From assembly GCA_023414355.1 (NCBI GenBank), contig JAEZOB010000023.1:241011-305010 (forward strand): a stretch of DNA of 64,000 nt, written 5' to 3'. The position numbers were made by a program, and so were the translations under genes. The number at the start of each line of letters is the position of its first letter. Positions within the stretch are counted from its first letter, which is position 1. Below, piece after piece: positions 16,827 through 24,445 of the stretch. The notes below the pieces were generated by a model. The model did not search any database. It was not told the origin of the DNA and saw only the letters and a list, made by a program, of their open reading frames with translations. The stretch is from Bacillota bacterium (GTDB lineage Bacteria > Bacillota > Clostridia > Lachnospirales > Lachnospiraceae).

Positions 16827-17759
16827 ATGAACGACATCATATTATTAGAGCCCGTGTTCAAAACCATGATCTGGGGAGGCGATAAACTGAAGAAAGAATT
16901 CGGTTACGCCATTCCGAGCGATACCACCGGAGAATGCTGGGCGATTAGTGCACATAAGAATGGTGACTGCCAAATTAAGAACGGTACCTACGCCGGGCGG
17001 ACTTTAAGCTGGATCTGGGATAATCACAGAGAATTATTCGGGGATGCTGCCGGTCCGGTATTTCCTCTTTTAGTTAAGATCATTGATGCAAAGGCGGATT
17101 TAAGCATTCAGGTGCATCCGGATGATACCTATGCCAAAGAGAAGGAGAACGGGGCGTTGGGTAAGACGGAGTGCTGGTATATCCTCGATTGTGAGGAGAA
17201 TGGTGAGATAGTCATTGGTCACAATGCAAAGGATCAGGAGGAACTGCGAACCATGATCCATGAAAATCGCTTTATGGACCTGATTCGTATCCTACCCATT
17301 CAGAAGGGAGACTTCTTTCAGATCGAACCCGGAACAGTACACGCGATCAAGAAGGGAACCATGCTTCTGGAGACGCAACAAAACAGCGACATCACCTATC
17401 GCCTGTATGATTATGACAGGCTTGATCAGGGAAAACCTCGTGAACTTCATATTGACAAGAGTGTGGATGTGATACGCTGTCCTCATACAGACAGTGAGAT
17501 CAGCCGCAGACAGGAATGCTATCAGGAATTTGATGAGGAGGAGTTGATCGCTTGCCGTAATTACACCGTGCATAGGGTGAAAATTCATGGAGAGCAGCAA
17601 TTTATACAGGAGCATAAATTCCTGAATGTCAGTGTGACGGAGGGCAACGGCTTTGTGGACTCGCATCCGATCAAAAAAGGAGATCACTTTATCCTGCCTT
17701 TCGGTTACGGTAGCTATGTATTGAAGGGTAGTATGGATTTGATCGTGTCTCATATCTGA
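16827..17759 (+). CDS. manA: Mannose-6-phosphate isomerase, class I short form
   Basis: A 310-residue type I phosphomannose isomerase of the short Firmicutes form. It has the opening LLEPVFKTMIWGGDKL and the zinc-site motifs LSIQVHPDD, GKTECWY and EPGTVHAI. It converts mannose-6-phosphate to fructose-6-phosphate. In this locus it would feed mannose released by GH130 phosphorolysis into glycolysis after phosphate transfer to C6. It is followed by cellobiose 2-epimerase and GH130 genes, typical of bacterial mannan catabolism. Confidence 0.92.
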   Translation: MNDIILLEPVFKTMIWGGDKLKKEFGYAIPSDTTGECWAISAHKNGDCQIKNGTYAGRTLSWIWDNHRELFGDAAGPVFPLLVKIIDAKADLSIQVHPDDTYAKEKENGALGKTECWYILDCEENGEIVIGHNAKDQEELRTMIHENRFMDLIRILPIQKGDFFQIEPGTVHAIKKGTMLLETQQNSDITYRLYDYDRLDQGKPRELHIDKSVDVIRCPHTDSEISRRQECYQEFDEEELIACRNYTVHRVKIHGEQQFIQEHKFLNVSVTEGNGFVDSHPIKKGDHFILPFGYGSYVLKGSMDLIVSHI

Positions 17760-17764
17760 GGAAA

Positions 17765-17796
17765 GATACGCCGCCGGTTATATTGTTTGGCGTATC
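17765..17796 (+). other. Hairpin after manA
   Basis: GATACGCC and GGCGTATC form an 8-bp stem with a 16-base loop. There is no T tract, so it may stabilise the mRNA end or attenuate rather than fully terminate before the epimerase gene. Confidence 0.4.
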
Positions 17797-17892
17797 AATA
17801 CTCCTGCTTACTGATGCATTATTAGCTTTATTTATATGGAGGAAATATCCTCCTGTTTACTGATCCGATAGTAAGTAAATTTAATAGGAGGA
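17797..17892 (+). repeat. Tandem SD/anti-SD hairpin array before the epimerase gene
   Basis: Three decaying units share CTCCTG(C/T)TTACTGAT. The middle unit holds a complete hairpin, GGAGGA-AATA-TCCTCC (17838-17853). The last unit is the gene's own binding site, AGGAGGA at 17886-17892, without a downstream arm. The TCCTCCT at 17848-17854 could pair with either GGAGGA, helped by TTACT/AGTAA in between. That gives two mutually exclusive structures, one exposing and one hiding the real binding site. Confidence 0.65.
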
Positions 17893-17898
17893 TATAAG

Positions 17899-19071
17899 AT
17901 GAGGGTACAGGAAATAAGTGCGCATCTGGAGAGAGATATCATCCCGTTCTGGAAGAGTTTATGCGATGATGCTTTCGGTGGCTTTTACGGGGAAATGGAT
18001 TACAATCTGACGCTTGATAGGAAAGCAGATAAGGGATGTATTCTTAACAGCAGAATCTTATGGTTTTTCTCAAATGCATATTTGACTCTAGGGCAAGGAG
18101 AGTGTCTTGATTACGCAAAGCATGCCTATGAATTTCTGAAAGCTGCGTTCTATGATCGGGAAAATGGCGGTGTTTACTGGTCGGTAACCTACGACGGGCG
18201 ACCCTCGGATGATACGAAACACACCTATAATCAGGCCTTTGCAGTGTATGGTCTTGCTTCTTATTATGATGCCTCCGGGGACAGGGAAGCCTTGTCACTG
18301 GCCTATGCACTGGCAGATACACTGGAGAAGAACTGCCGGGATCAGGAGGGCTATCTGGAAGCCTTTGATCGGAAATTTCTTCCTGCATCCAACGAAAAGC
18401 TGTCAGAGAACGGTGTCATGGCTGCCAGGACGATGAACACACTGCTACATGTACTGGAAGCTTATACTGAGCTTTACCGTGTAGATCAGAATAAGGTCAT
18501 TGCCGAAAAGCTTAGGTGGATGCTGGATATTTTTGCAGAGAGGATCTATAACCCGAAGGAGAGAAGGCTCGAGGTTTTCTTTGACTTAGAATATCATTCC
18601 CTGATTGATTTGAATTCCTATGGACATGATATCGAAGCTTCCTGGCTGGTGGACCGCGCAGCAGAGATATTGGGGGATCAGCTGTATATTCATAAAATCT
18701 ATCGGATTACTACGGAGCTGGCAGACCATATCCACAGTATAGCCTTGGATAATAATTCATTGTTCAATGAACGCGAGAACGGCAAAGTGGACACCAGAAA
18801 GGTATGGTGGGTGCAGGCAGAAGCACTGCTGGGATTCCTGAATGGCTTTCAGAAGAATCTGGAGAGAAAGGATTATCTGGAGAGTGTTGTAGGAGTCTGG
18901 GACTACATCAAGACTCACATGATCGATCCCAGAAAGGGGTCGGAGTGGTTCAACGAGCTTTATCAGGACGGATCACCCATTAAGACCAAGGAGATTGTCG
19001 GTCCCTGGAAATGTCCTTATCATAATGGCAGGATGTGTTTTGAAGTAATAAACCGCGGAATAGAATTTTAG
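17899..19071 (+). CDS. Cellobiose 2-epimerase
   Basis: A 390-residue N-acylglucosamine/cellobiose 2-epimerase family protein, the usual length. Conserved features include GGFYGEMDYN near 25, TKHTYNQAFAVYGLASYY near 112, the catalytic-His region SYGHDIEASWLVDRA near 244 and GPWKCPYHNGRMCFEVI near the C-terminus. The enzyme epimerises the reducing-end sugar of beta-1,4 disaccharides, here probably mannobiose to mannosyl-glucose, the substrate of the next gene product. The tight pairing with a GH130 gene supports this over an N-acylglucosamine role. Confidence 0.9.
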   Translation: MRVQEISAHLERDIIPFWKSLCDDAFGGFYGEMDYNLTLDRKADKGCILNSRILWFFSNAYLTLGQGECLDYAKHAYEFLKAAFYDRENGGVYWSVTYDGRPSDDTKHTYNQAFAVYGLASYYDASGDREALSLAYALADTLEKNCRDQEGYLEAFDRKFLPASNEKLSENGVMAARTMNTLLHVLEAYTELYRVDQNKVIAEKLRWMLDIFAERIYNPKERRLEVFFDLEYHSLIDLNSYGHDIEASWLVDRAAEILGDQLYIHKIYRITTELADHIHSIALDNNSLFNERENGKVDTRKVWWVQAEALLGFLNGFQKNLERKDYLESVVGVWDYIKTHMIDPRKGSEWFNELYQDGSPIKTKEIVGPWKCPYHNGRMCFEVINRGIEF

Positions 19072-19090
19072 TCTGGAAAGGAGATTGCAT

Positions 19091-20269
19091 ATGCATCCCA
19101 ATTATTATATAGAACTGGAAAAATATCGTCAGCTGATTGCAAGAAAGAATGAGAGAAGTACCGTATACACAGGAATGTATGACCGTTACATAAATCCGGT
19201 ATTAACAAATGAACACATCCCGCTTTTCTGGAAATACGATCTCGATGAGAAGACCAATCCGTTCTTTATGGAGCGCCTCGGAGTGAATGCAGTATTTAAT
19301 TCCGGAGCCATAGAACTGAACGGAAAATACTATCTCGTAGCCAGAATTGAAGGCAATGATAGAAAATCCTTCTTCGGTGTGGCAGAGAGTGACAGTCCGG
19401 TAGATGGCTTTCGGTTCTGGGATTACCCCGTGGAGCTGCCGGATACTTGTAAGGAAGAAACCAATGTTTATGATATGCGTTTGACGAAGCATGAGGACGG
19501 TTACATCTACGGTGTCTTCTGCTCCGAAAGTAAGGATACGACCAGCTCAGACCTGTCCGCAGCGGTAGCGGAAGCCGGAATTGTCAGGACCAGGGATTTA
19601 AAACATTGGGAAAGACTCAATAATTTAAAGACCCTTCAGTCACCCCAGCAGAGAAATGTCGTGCTGCATCCGGAATTTGTGGACGGACAATATATGTTCT
19701 ACACCAGACCAATGGATGGTTTTATTGAGACCGGCTCCGGTGGAGGAATCGGTGTAGGCTTCTGTAAGGACATGGAGAATGCTGTAATCAACGAAGAGAT
19801 CATTACCAGCAGAAGAAAGTATCATACAATAACCGAAGCAAAGAATGGAGCAGGTGCTGTACCGATCAAGACAGAGAAGGGCTGGATTCATATTGCTCAT
19901 GGTGTTAGGAATACTGCAGCAGGTTTACGATATGTCATCTATGTGTTTGCCACTGATTTAATGGATCCGACCAAGGTAATCGCGGAGCCTTCCGGCTTCT
20001 ATATCGCGCCGATGGGAGAAGAAAGAGTTGGAGATGTATCCAATGTAGTCTTTACCAATGGAGCAATTGCCAGAGATAACGGGGAGGTATACATCTATTA
20101 TGCTTCTTCGGATACCCGTCTTCACGTGGCTGCCACCACAGTAGAGAGGCTGATGGATTATACCTTCCATACGCCTTCCGATCCGCTCAGATCTGTCGAA
20201 TGTGTACAGCAAAGATGCGATCTGATCAAAAGGAATCTGGAACTATTGGCGGAAATCGATAAACACTGA
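19091..20269 (+). CDS. GH130 4-O-beta-mannosyl-glucose phosphorylase
   Basis: A 392-residue GH130 protein started at ATG 19091 (AAAGGAGA upstream; the frame opens at 19085). Features of the mannosyl-glucose phosphorylase subfamily include RKNERSTVYTGMYDRYINPVLT near the N-terminus, the catalytic-Asp region TNVYDMRLTKHEDGYIYG, and GSGGGIGVGF. It converts mannosyl-glucose plus phosphate to mannose-1-phosphate and glucose. It lies 19 bases after the epimerase gene, matching the pathway described in Bacteroides and Ruminococcus. No signal peptide: intracellular. Confidence 0.88.
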   Translation: MHPNYYIELEKYRQLIARKNERSTVYTGMYDRYINPVLTNEHIPLFWKYDLDEKTNPFFMERLGVNAVFNSGAIELNGKYYLVARIEGNDRKSFFGVAESDSPVDGFRFWDYPVELPDTCKEETNVYDMRLTKHEDGYIYGVFCSESKDTTSSDLSAAVAEAGIVRTRDLKHWERLNNLKTLQSPQQRNVVLHPEFVDGQYMFYTRPMDGFIETGSGGGIGVGFCKDMENAVINEEIITSRRKYHTITEAKNGAGAVPIKTEKGWIHIAHGVRNTAAGLRYVIYVFATDLMDPTKVIAEPSGFYIAPMGEERVGDVSNVVFTNGAIARDNGEVYIYYASSDTRLHVAATTVERLMDYTFHTPSDPLRSVECVQQRCDLIKRNLELLAEIDKH

Positions 20270-20285
20270 TAGAATTCATGCATCT

Positions 20286-20314
20286 GGTTACTGTTCACTC
20301 CATTCACAGTAACC
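20286..20314 (+). terminator. Hairpin after the first GH130 gene
   Basis: GGTTACTGT and ACAGTAACC form a 9-bp stem. No clear T run follows. It probably marks the end of the manA-epimerase-GH130 unit. Confidence 0.4.
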
Positions 20315-20404
20315 ATCAGTTCTGATCTGCGTGTTGAAGTAGAATAATATGCTTGATTAAGCTTGAATAATGTAGTAAGCTTCGCTTATGTAATGCAATC
20401 ATTG

Positions 20405-20456
20405 TGCATCATCATGGCAGATGGCTTCATGAATGTGAAGCGCTTGCATGATGATG
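20405..20456 (+). other. Stem-loop in the leader of the second LacI gene
   Basis: CATCATCATG and CATGATGATG form an outer stem with the inner hairpin CTTCA-TGAATG-TGAAG. The 257-base gap before 20527 otherwise shows no clear promoter. Confidence 0.4.
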
Positions 20457-20526
20457 TTCGTGAAACACCGGATTTTATATTGTTCTGCGTATACCGGCAG
20501 AACGGCTGCGGGAGGAGAAAGAAGCA

Positions 20527-21576
20527 ATGAAGAAGGTTACTATTCAAGATGTAGCGAAAGAACTGCATTTGTCCAGAAATACAGTAGCAAAGGCATTAAA
20601 TAACAGCGATACGGTTTCCTATGAAACCAGATATGTTGTCATTGAGAAGGCATATGAGATGGGATATTCCAAGCTTTCTCCCGTTGTTTTGAATGAGTTT
20701 AAGCTGAGGAATAAGATTGGAGATACCAAGACGATTGTTGTTCTGACCCGCAGAGAGATTTCGGTGTTCTGGAACAGCATTATCATGGGAATCTCGGATG
20801 AACTGAATAAATTCGGCTGCAAGCTTCAATTTAATTTTATCAGTGAGCAGGATGAGAAGAACCTGGTCCTCCCTCTGGATTTACAGGCTGATGTAAGCGG
20901 TATTATCATTTTGAGTGTTTTCACCATCGATTATGTCGATCAGATCATGAAACAGAATATACCGGTAGTATTTCTGGACGCACCGAGTCAGCTGGACAGT
21001 ATAGCACAGTACGGAGATATTATTGTATGTGAGGGAATGAACAGTATAAAGAAGATTACGGCCGAGCTGATATCCCAGGGGCTGACCCGGATCGGTTTTA
21101 TTGGTGATATTACTTATTGTAAGACCATAGGTGACCGCTATCAGGGCTATGTCAGTGCACTGACAGAGGCGGGAATCAGTGTCGATGCTTCCATTGTGGC
21201 TGCCTATCATCCGACCCATAAATTCTATAAGACTTTTGAGGTGGAAAAGGCTCTGGATGGTTTTTCTGTCTTACCGGAAGCGATCGTCTGTGCAAATGAC
21301 GATATTGCCCTAGATGTGATCCGCTGTTTACGAAGCAGGGGGGTATCCGTACCTCAGGACGTGGCGGTAACAGGATATGATAACGTGGAAGGCATGGCAC
21401 AGGTGGAACCCTTCCTCACTACAGTACGTGTGGGCAACCAGCGCCTGGGCAGACGGCTGGTACAACAGCTGATGTGGAGAATACAGAATCCTAACTTTCC
21501 GAAAGAAGTGATCTTTATCGGGGTGGAAATCATCTTTCGTCAATCCTCGAACAAGAGTAAGCAGGAAAAAGCATAA
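20527..21576 (+). CDS. LacI-family repressor, second mannan-locus regulator
   Basis: A 349-residue LacI protein with the HTH VTIQDVAKELHLSRNTVAKALNNSDTVS at residues ~4-31 and a periplasmic-binding-like domain (AVTGYDNVEGMAQVEPFLTTVRV). GGGAGGAG precedes the start. It lies between the two GH130 genes and is followed by a terminator/attenuator at 21605, so it may control the second GH130 gene. It is clearly divergent from the LacI protein at 15708, so the two probably respond to different sugars. Confidence 0.87.
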   Translation: MKKVTIQDVAKELHLSRNTVAKALNNSDTVSYETRYVVIEKAYEMGYSKLSPVVLNEFKLRNKIGDTKTIVVLTRREISVFWNSIIMGISDELNKFGCKLQFNFISEQDEKNLVLPLDLQADVSGIIILSVFTIDYVDQIMKQNIPVVFLDAPSQLDSIAQYGDIIVCEGMNSIKKITAELISQGLTRIGFIGDITYCKTIGDRYQGYVSALTEAGISVDASIVAAYHPTHKFYKTFEVEKALDGFSVLPEAIVCANDDIALDVIRCLRSRGVSVPQDVAVTGYDNVEGMAQVEPFLTTVRVGNQRLGRRLVQQLMWRIQNPNFPKEVIFIGVEIIFRQSSNKSKQEKA

Positions 21577-21604
21577 GCAGAGCAGTATGGAAGCAGAGGA
21601 TACC

Positions 21605-21644
21605 AAACTGAGTAAGGAACTTGCCGGCTTTACTCAGTTTTTTT
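21605..21644 (+). terminator. Intrinsic terminator in the leader of the second GH130 gene
   Basis: AAACTGAGTAA (21605-21615) and TTACTCAGTTT (21630-21640) form a perfect 11-bp stem ending in a T tract, 28 bases after the LacI stop and 41 before the next start. No promoter fits in the short space after it, so it may act as an attenuator. Confidence 0.8.
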
Positions 21645-21685
21645 ATCTTTCTAAACCACAAATCATAAATAAAGGAGACGATCAA

Positions 21686-22705
21686 ATGAGCAAAGTTAAA
21701 ATGTTATCTTGTGACTTACCCAATATCCCCTGGCAGGATAAACCTGTTGATTGCGTGAGACCTGTATGGAGATATTCAGAGAATCCGATTATCAATCGCA
21801 ATCCGTTTCCGGGTGTAGCGAGAATATTCAATAGTGCAGTCGTTCCCTATCAGGGAGAGTACATTGGAGTATTCCGTGCAGAGCAGATCGACGGAGTTCC
21901 TCATTTGTATATGGGTTATAGTAAGGATGGTATTCATTGGACCTATGACACCAATAAAATTCCTTTCACAGACGAAGCTGGAAAGCCCTTTATGCCTCGC
22001 TATGCCTATGATCCCCGTCTGATCCTGGTCGAGGATACTTACTATATTATTTGGTGTACCGATTTTTACGGAGCAGCCTTGGGCATGGCTAAAACAAAGG
22101 ACTTTAAGAAGTTTACCAGAATCGAGAATCCTTTCCTTCCTTTTAACCGCAACGGCGTTTTGTTCCCAAGAAAGGTGCATGGCAATTTCATGCTGCTGTC
22201 CAGACCAAGTGACAGCGGACATACTCCCTTTGGAGATGTATTTCTGAGCGAAAGCCCGGATCTTACCTTCTGGGGGAAGCACAGACATGTGATGGCGCGT
22301 GGCAAGCAGTGGTGGCAGTCACTAAAGATTGGCGGAGGAGCCGCTCCGATCGAAACCAGCGAGGGTTGGCTGTTATTCTATCATGGTGTTACAGGAACCT
22401 GTAACGGATATGTGTATAGCATGGGTGCCTGCATCCTGGATATAGATAACCCGTCTATGGTGAAATACAGATGCAATAATTTCATCCTTACTCCGGAAGA
22501 GTGGTATGAGGAAAGAGGCTTTGTCCCGAATGTCGTATTCCCCTGTGCAGCGCTTACGGATGCTGCAACCGGAAGAATTGCGATCTATTATGGTGCGGCA
22601 GACAGCTACGTTGGTATGGCGTTCACAACCGTGGAGGAGATTGTCGATTATGTGAAAGCAAATGACAGTGCCACAGAGGACGATAAGGAAATCGGCATCC
22701 TATAG
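21686..22705 (+). CDS. GH130 mannooligosaccharide phosphorylase
   Basis: A 339-residue GH130 protein started at ATG 21686 (AAAGGAGA upstream). Conserved features are NPFPGVARIFNSAVVPYQGEY, YAYDPRLILVEDTYYIIW with the catalytic Asp region, and FYHGVTGTCNGYVYSMGA. It resembles the subfamily that phosphorolyses beta-1,4-mannooligosaccharides to mannose-1-phosphate (RaMP2-like). Together with the first GH130 protein it would degrade imported mannan fragments down to mannosyl units. No signal peptide. No endo-mannanase or sugar transporter is visible nearby. Confidence 0.85.
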   Translation: MSKVKMLSCDLPNIPWQDKPVDCVRPVWRYSENPIINRNPFPGVARIFNSAVVPYQGEYIGVFRAEQIDGVPHLYMGYSKDGIHWTYDTNKIPFTDEAGKPFMPRYAYDPRLILVEDTYYIIWCTDFYGAALGMAKTKDFKKFTRIENPFLPFNRNGVLFPRKVHGNFMLLSRPSDSGHTPFGDVFLSESPDLTFWGKHRHVMARGKQWWQSLKIGGGAAPIETSEGWLLFYHGVTGTCNGYVYSMGACILDIDNPSMVKYRCNNFILTPEEWYEERGFVPNVVFPCAALTDAATGRIAIYYGAADSYVGMAFTTVEEIVDYVKANDSATEDDKEIGIL

Positions 22706-22765
22706 TTCTGTGTAAATCAAGGCTTCGACTACTGTCAATACAGGTATGATACACGAGTTTAAATT

Positions 22766-22798
22766 GGGCTGTTGCAAAAATATGTTTTGCAATAGCCC
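22766..22798. terminator. Bidirectional terminator
   Basis: GGGCTGTTGCAAAA and TTTTGCAATAGCCC form a 14-bp stem with one mismatch. It lies between the convergent GH130 (+) and CPBP-like (-) genes. Confidence 0.75.
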
Positions 22799-22818
22799 TA
22801 TTTATGTAATTTAGATTA

Positions 22819-23589
22819 TTACTGCAATATGGAAGATGATATTGCTTTTTCCCGAGCATTGCTTTTTTTTAAAGCATAGCATAGGTAACAAAGCTGTATT
22901 GCCAGGACTACGCTATATACTACTACTGCATCCCATCCAAACCTCATTCCACCACTCAATGAATTTACCGAAGAACTAATACTCCAATATACAGGCCATA
23001 GTACCAGTAAGTTTTTCTTGATCCTATAGCAGGCGGCTGATATTAAATAAATCAAAAACAATTTTATCAAATCATGAAATGGGTAGGTGCCAATGTGATA
23101 GAATGCCATACTAAATGCAGCTAATAATATACCTGGTAGAACACCGAATGCCTTTTCATATCTTGACTGTAACCACCCAAAAACAAAGAACGGTTCCCAC
23201 AGAATGATAGCACTAAATATGATATGGGGTACCCAATTAATCCCGTTAACGAGTGCTGGAAGATGATAACTTCTGATCAGTGCAAGTATGATACCTAAAC
23301 CAATACTCATGATCCAGCCCTTCTTAGTAACTCCTAAATCCGCTAATGATTGCTTTCTATAAAAAGCTACCCACCATATAGGGAAAATAACATTAACGAC
23401 TATATTAGTGCCGATAATGAATATTAATAATGTCAAAACCTCACTAGATTCAAACCAATGACCATTACCGTAGTAAGCGAAGGCTGTCAAAATTAAAGTG
23501 ATAATCGCTACGAGTAAGTCTATATTGATTTCCCACTTAAACCATTTGTAAATATTGTTTTGTTTACTAAAATATTTAACCAAGTTCAT
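22819..23589 (-). CDS. CPBP-like multi-pass membrane protein
   Basis: A 256-residue protein with about seven or eight membrane helices. The motif region WEPFFVFGWLQSRYEK followed by MAFYHIGTYPFHD resembles the CPBP intramembrane protease family, but the usual Glu-Glu-x3-Arg is reduced to a single Glu (EPFFVFGWLQ), so protease activity is doubtful. Its promoter (23655-23683) and an operator-like palindrome face the divergent TetR gene, which probably represses it. It may confer resistance to a compound sensed by the TetR protein. Function otherwise unknown. Confidence 0.65.
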   Translation of the reverse strand: MNLVKYFSKQNNIYKWFKWEINIDLLVAIITLILTAFAYYGNGHWFESSEVLTLLIFIIGTNIVVNVIFPIWWVAFYRKQSLADLGVTKKGWIMSIGLGIILALIRSYHLPALVNGINWVPHIIFSAIILWEPFFVFGWLQSRYEKAFGVLPGILLAAFSMAFYHIGTYPFHDLIKLFLIYLISAACYRIKKNLLVLWPVYWSISSSVNSLSGGMRFGWDAVVVYSVVLAIQLCYLCYALKKSNAREKAISSSILQ

Positions 23590-23629
23590 ATAATCTTCTC
23601 TCCTTTATTAATTTTCCTTCTGTATAAAT

Positions 23630-23645
23630 CCGAGTAATTACTCGG
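23630..23645. promoter_or_regulatory. TetR-type operator palindrome
   Basis: CCGAGTAATTACTCGG is a perfect 16-bp palindrome lying just downstream of the -10 box of the minus-strand promoter. It would block transcription of the CPBP-like gene when bound. Confidence 0.75.
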
Positions 23646-23654
23646 AATATTATT

Positions 23655-23683
23655 ATATTAGTACCGAAATCCTACTTTGTCAA
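23655..23683 (-). promoter_or_regulatory. Promoter of the CPBP-like gene
   Basis: Read on the minus strand: TTGACA (23683-23678), 17-base spacer, TAATAT (23660-23655). Confidence 0.75.
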
Positions 23684-23713
23684 TACATTTATGCCTCTGA
23701 CCAGAATTAATAA

Positions 23714-23741
23714 TGACAGACAAATTATTCTGCGCTATAAT
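23714..23741 (+). promoter_or_regulatory. Promoter of the TetR gene
   Basis: TGACAG (23714-23719), 16-base spacer, TATAAT (23736-23741). The -35 box is weak. Confidence 0.5.
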
Positions 23742-23773
23742 ACAAATAGCCATAAGCTGGAGAGGTGAATGTT

Positions 23774-24397
23774 GTGAATAAAGAGAATAAAACCCGTATC
23801 CCAAAGCAGGAGAGAAGCATAAAGAAAAAGGCTGCAATAAGAGAAGCAGCGCTATATCTTTTCTGTCAAGAAGGTTATCATAAAATTACAACGAACCAAA
23901 TTGCAAAGACAGCAGGTATGTCTGTAGGAAGTCTTTACGAGTACTATGAAGACAAAGAAAGTATATTAATAGATATTTTAAATAGCTACTTTGAAGATTT
24001 CTTAGATAATCAAAACTCAATAACGCAATTGTTTAGAAACGGTATCAAAAATCCTGACAAGCACCAGTGGATTAGATTCCTCATAGAGAATCTAAGAAAA
24101 TCCCATCGCTCATCACTAGATTTTAATAGAGAACTTCACATATTGTATTTCTCTATACCAGAGGTGGCAACTATCTGTAATTCTCAAAAAAGTATTCTTC
24201 GTACTATAGTGTGTGAAAGCCTTCTTGAAATAAAAGATGAACTGATCGTCAAAGATGTAGAAGCTGCGGCAATCATTTTTCTGGATATACTTGATTCCAT
24301 TATTGATCGAATCACATTGTACCCACTACAAATAGAGGAAGAAAAAGTAATAAATGAGGGAATTGATGCTATATGTAGATTTCTTTTTGGAAAATAA
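23774..24397 (+). CDS. TetR-family regulator
   Basis: A 207-residue protein from GTG 23774 (GGAGAGGTG upstream; GTG 23765 possible). The TetR HTH AAIREAALYLFCQEGYHKITTNQIAKTAGMSVGSLYEYYEDKESIL occupies residues ~19-64. The C-terminal ligand domain is all-helical and unassigned. It is divergent from the CPBP-like gene and faces the perfect palindrome at 23630, so it most likely represses that gene and perhaps itself. Confidence 0.87.
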   Translation: MNKENKTRIPKQERSIKKKAAIREAALYLFCQEGYHKITTNQIAKTAGMSVGSLYEYYEDKESILIDILNSYFEDFLDNQNSITQLFRNGIKNPDKHQWIRFLIENLRKSHRSSLDFNRELHILYFSIPEVATICNSQKSILRTIVCESLLEIKDELIVKDVEAAAIIFLDILDSIIDRITLYPLQIEEEKVINEGIDAICRFLFGK

Positions 24398-24445
24398 TGA
24401 TTTGTTAATTACTAACGCCGCCCAGGGCGACAGAATGGAGTTTGG

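Noticed and set aside
20281..20526. Riboswitch in the leader of the second LacI gene
   Set aside because: Two simple hairpins are present, but no known riboswitch core could be recognised.
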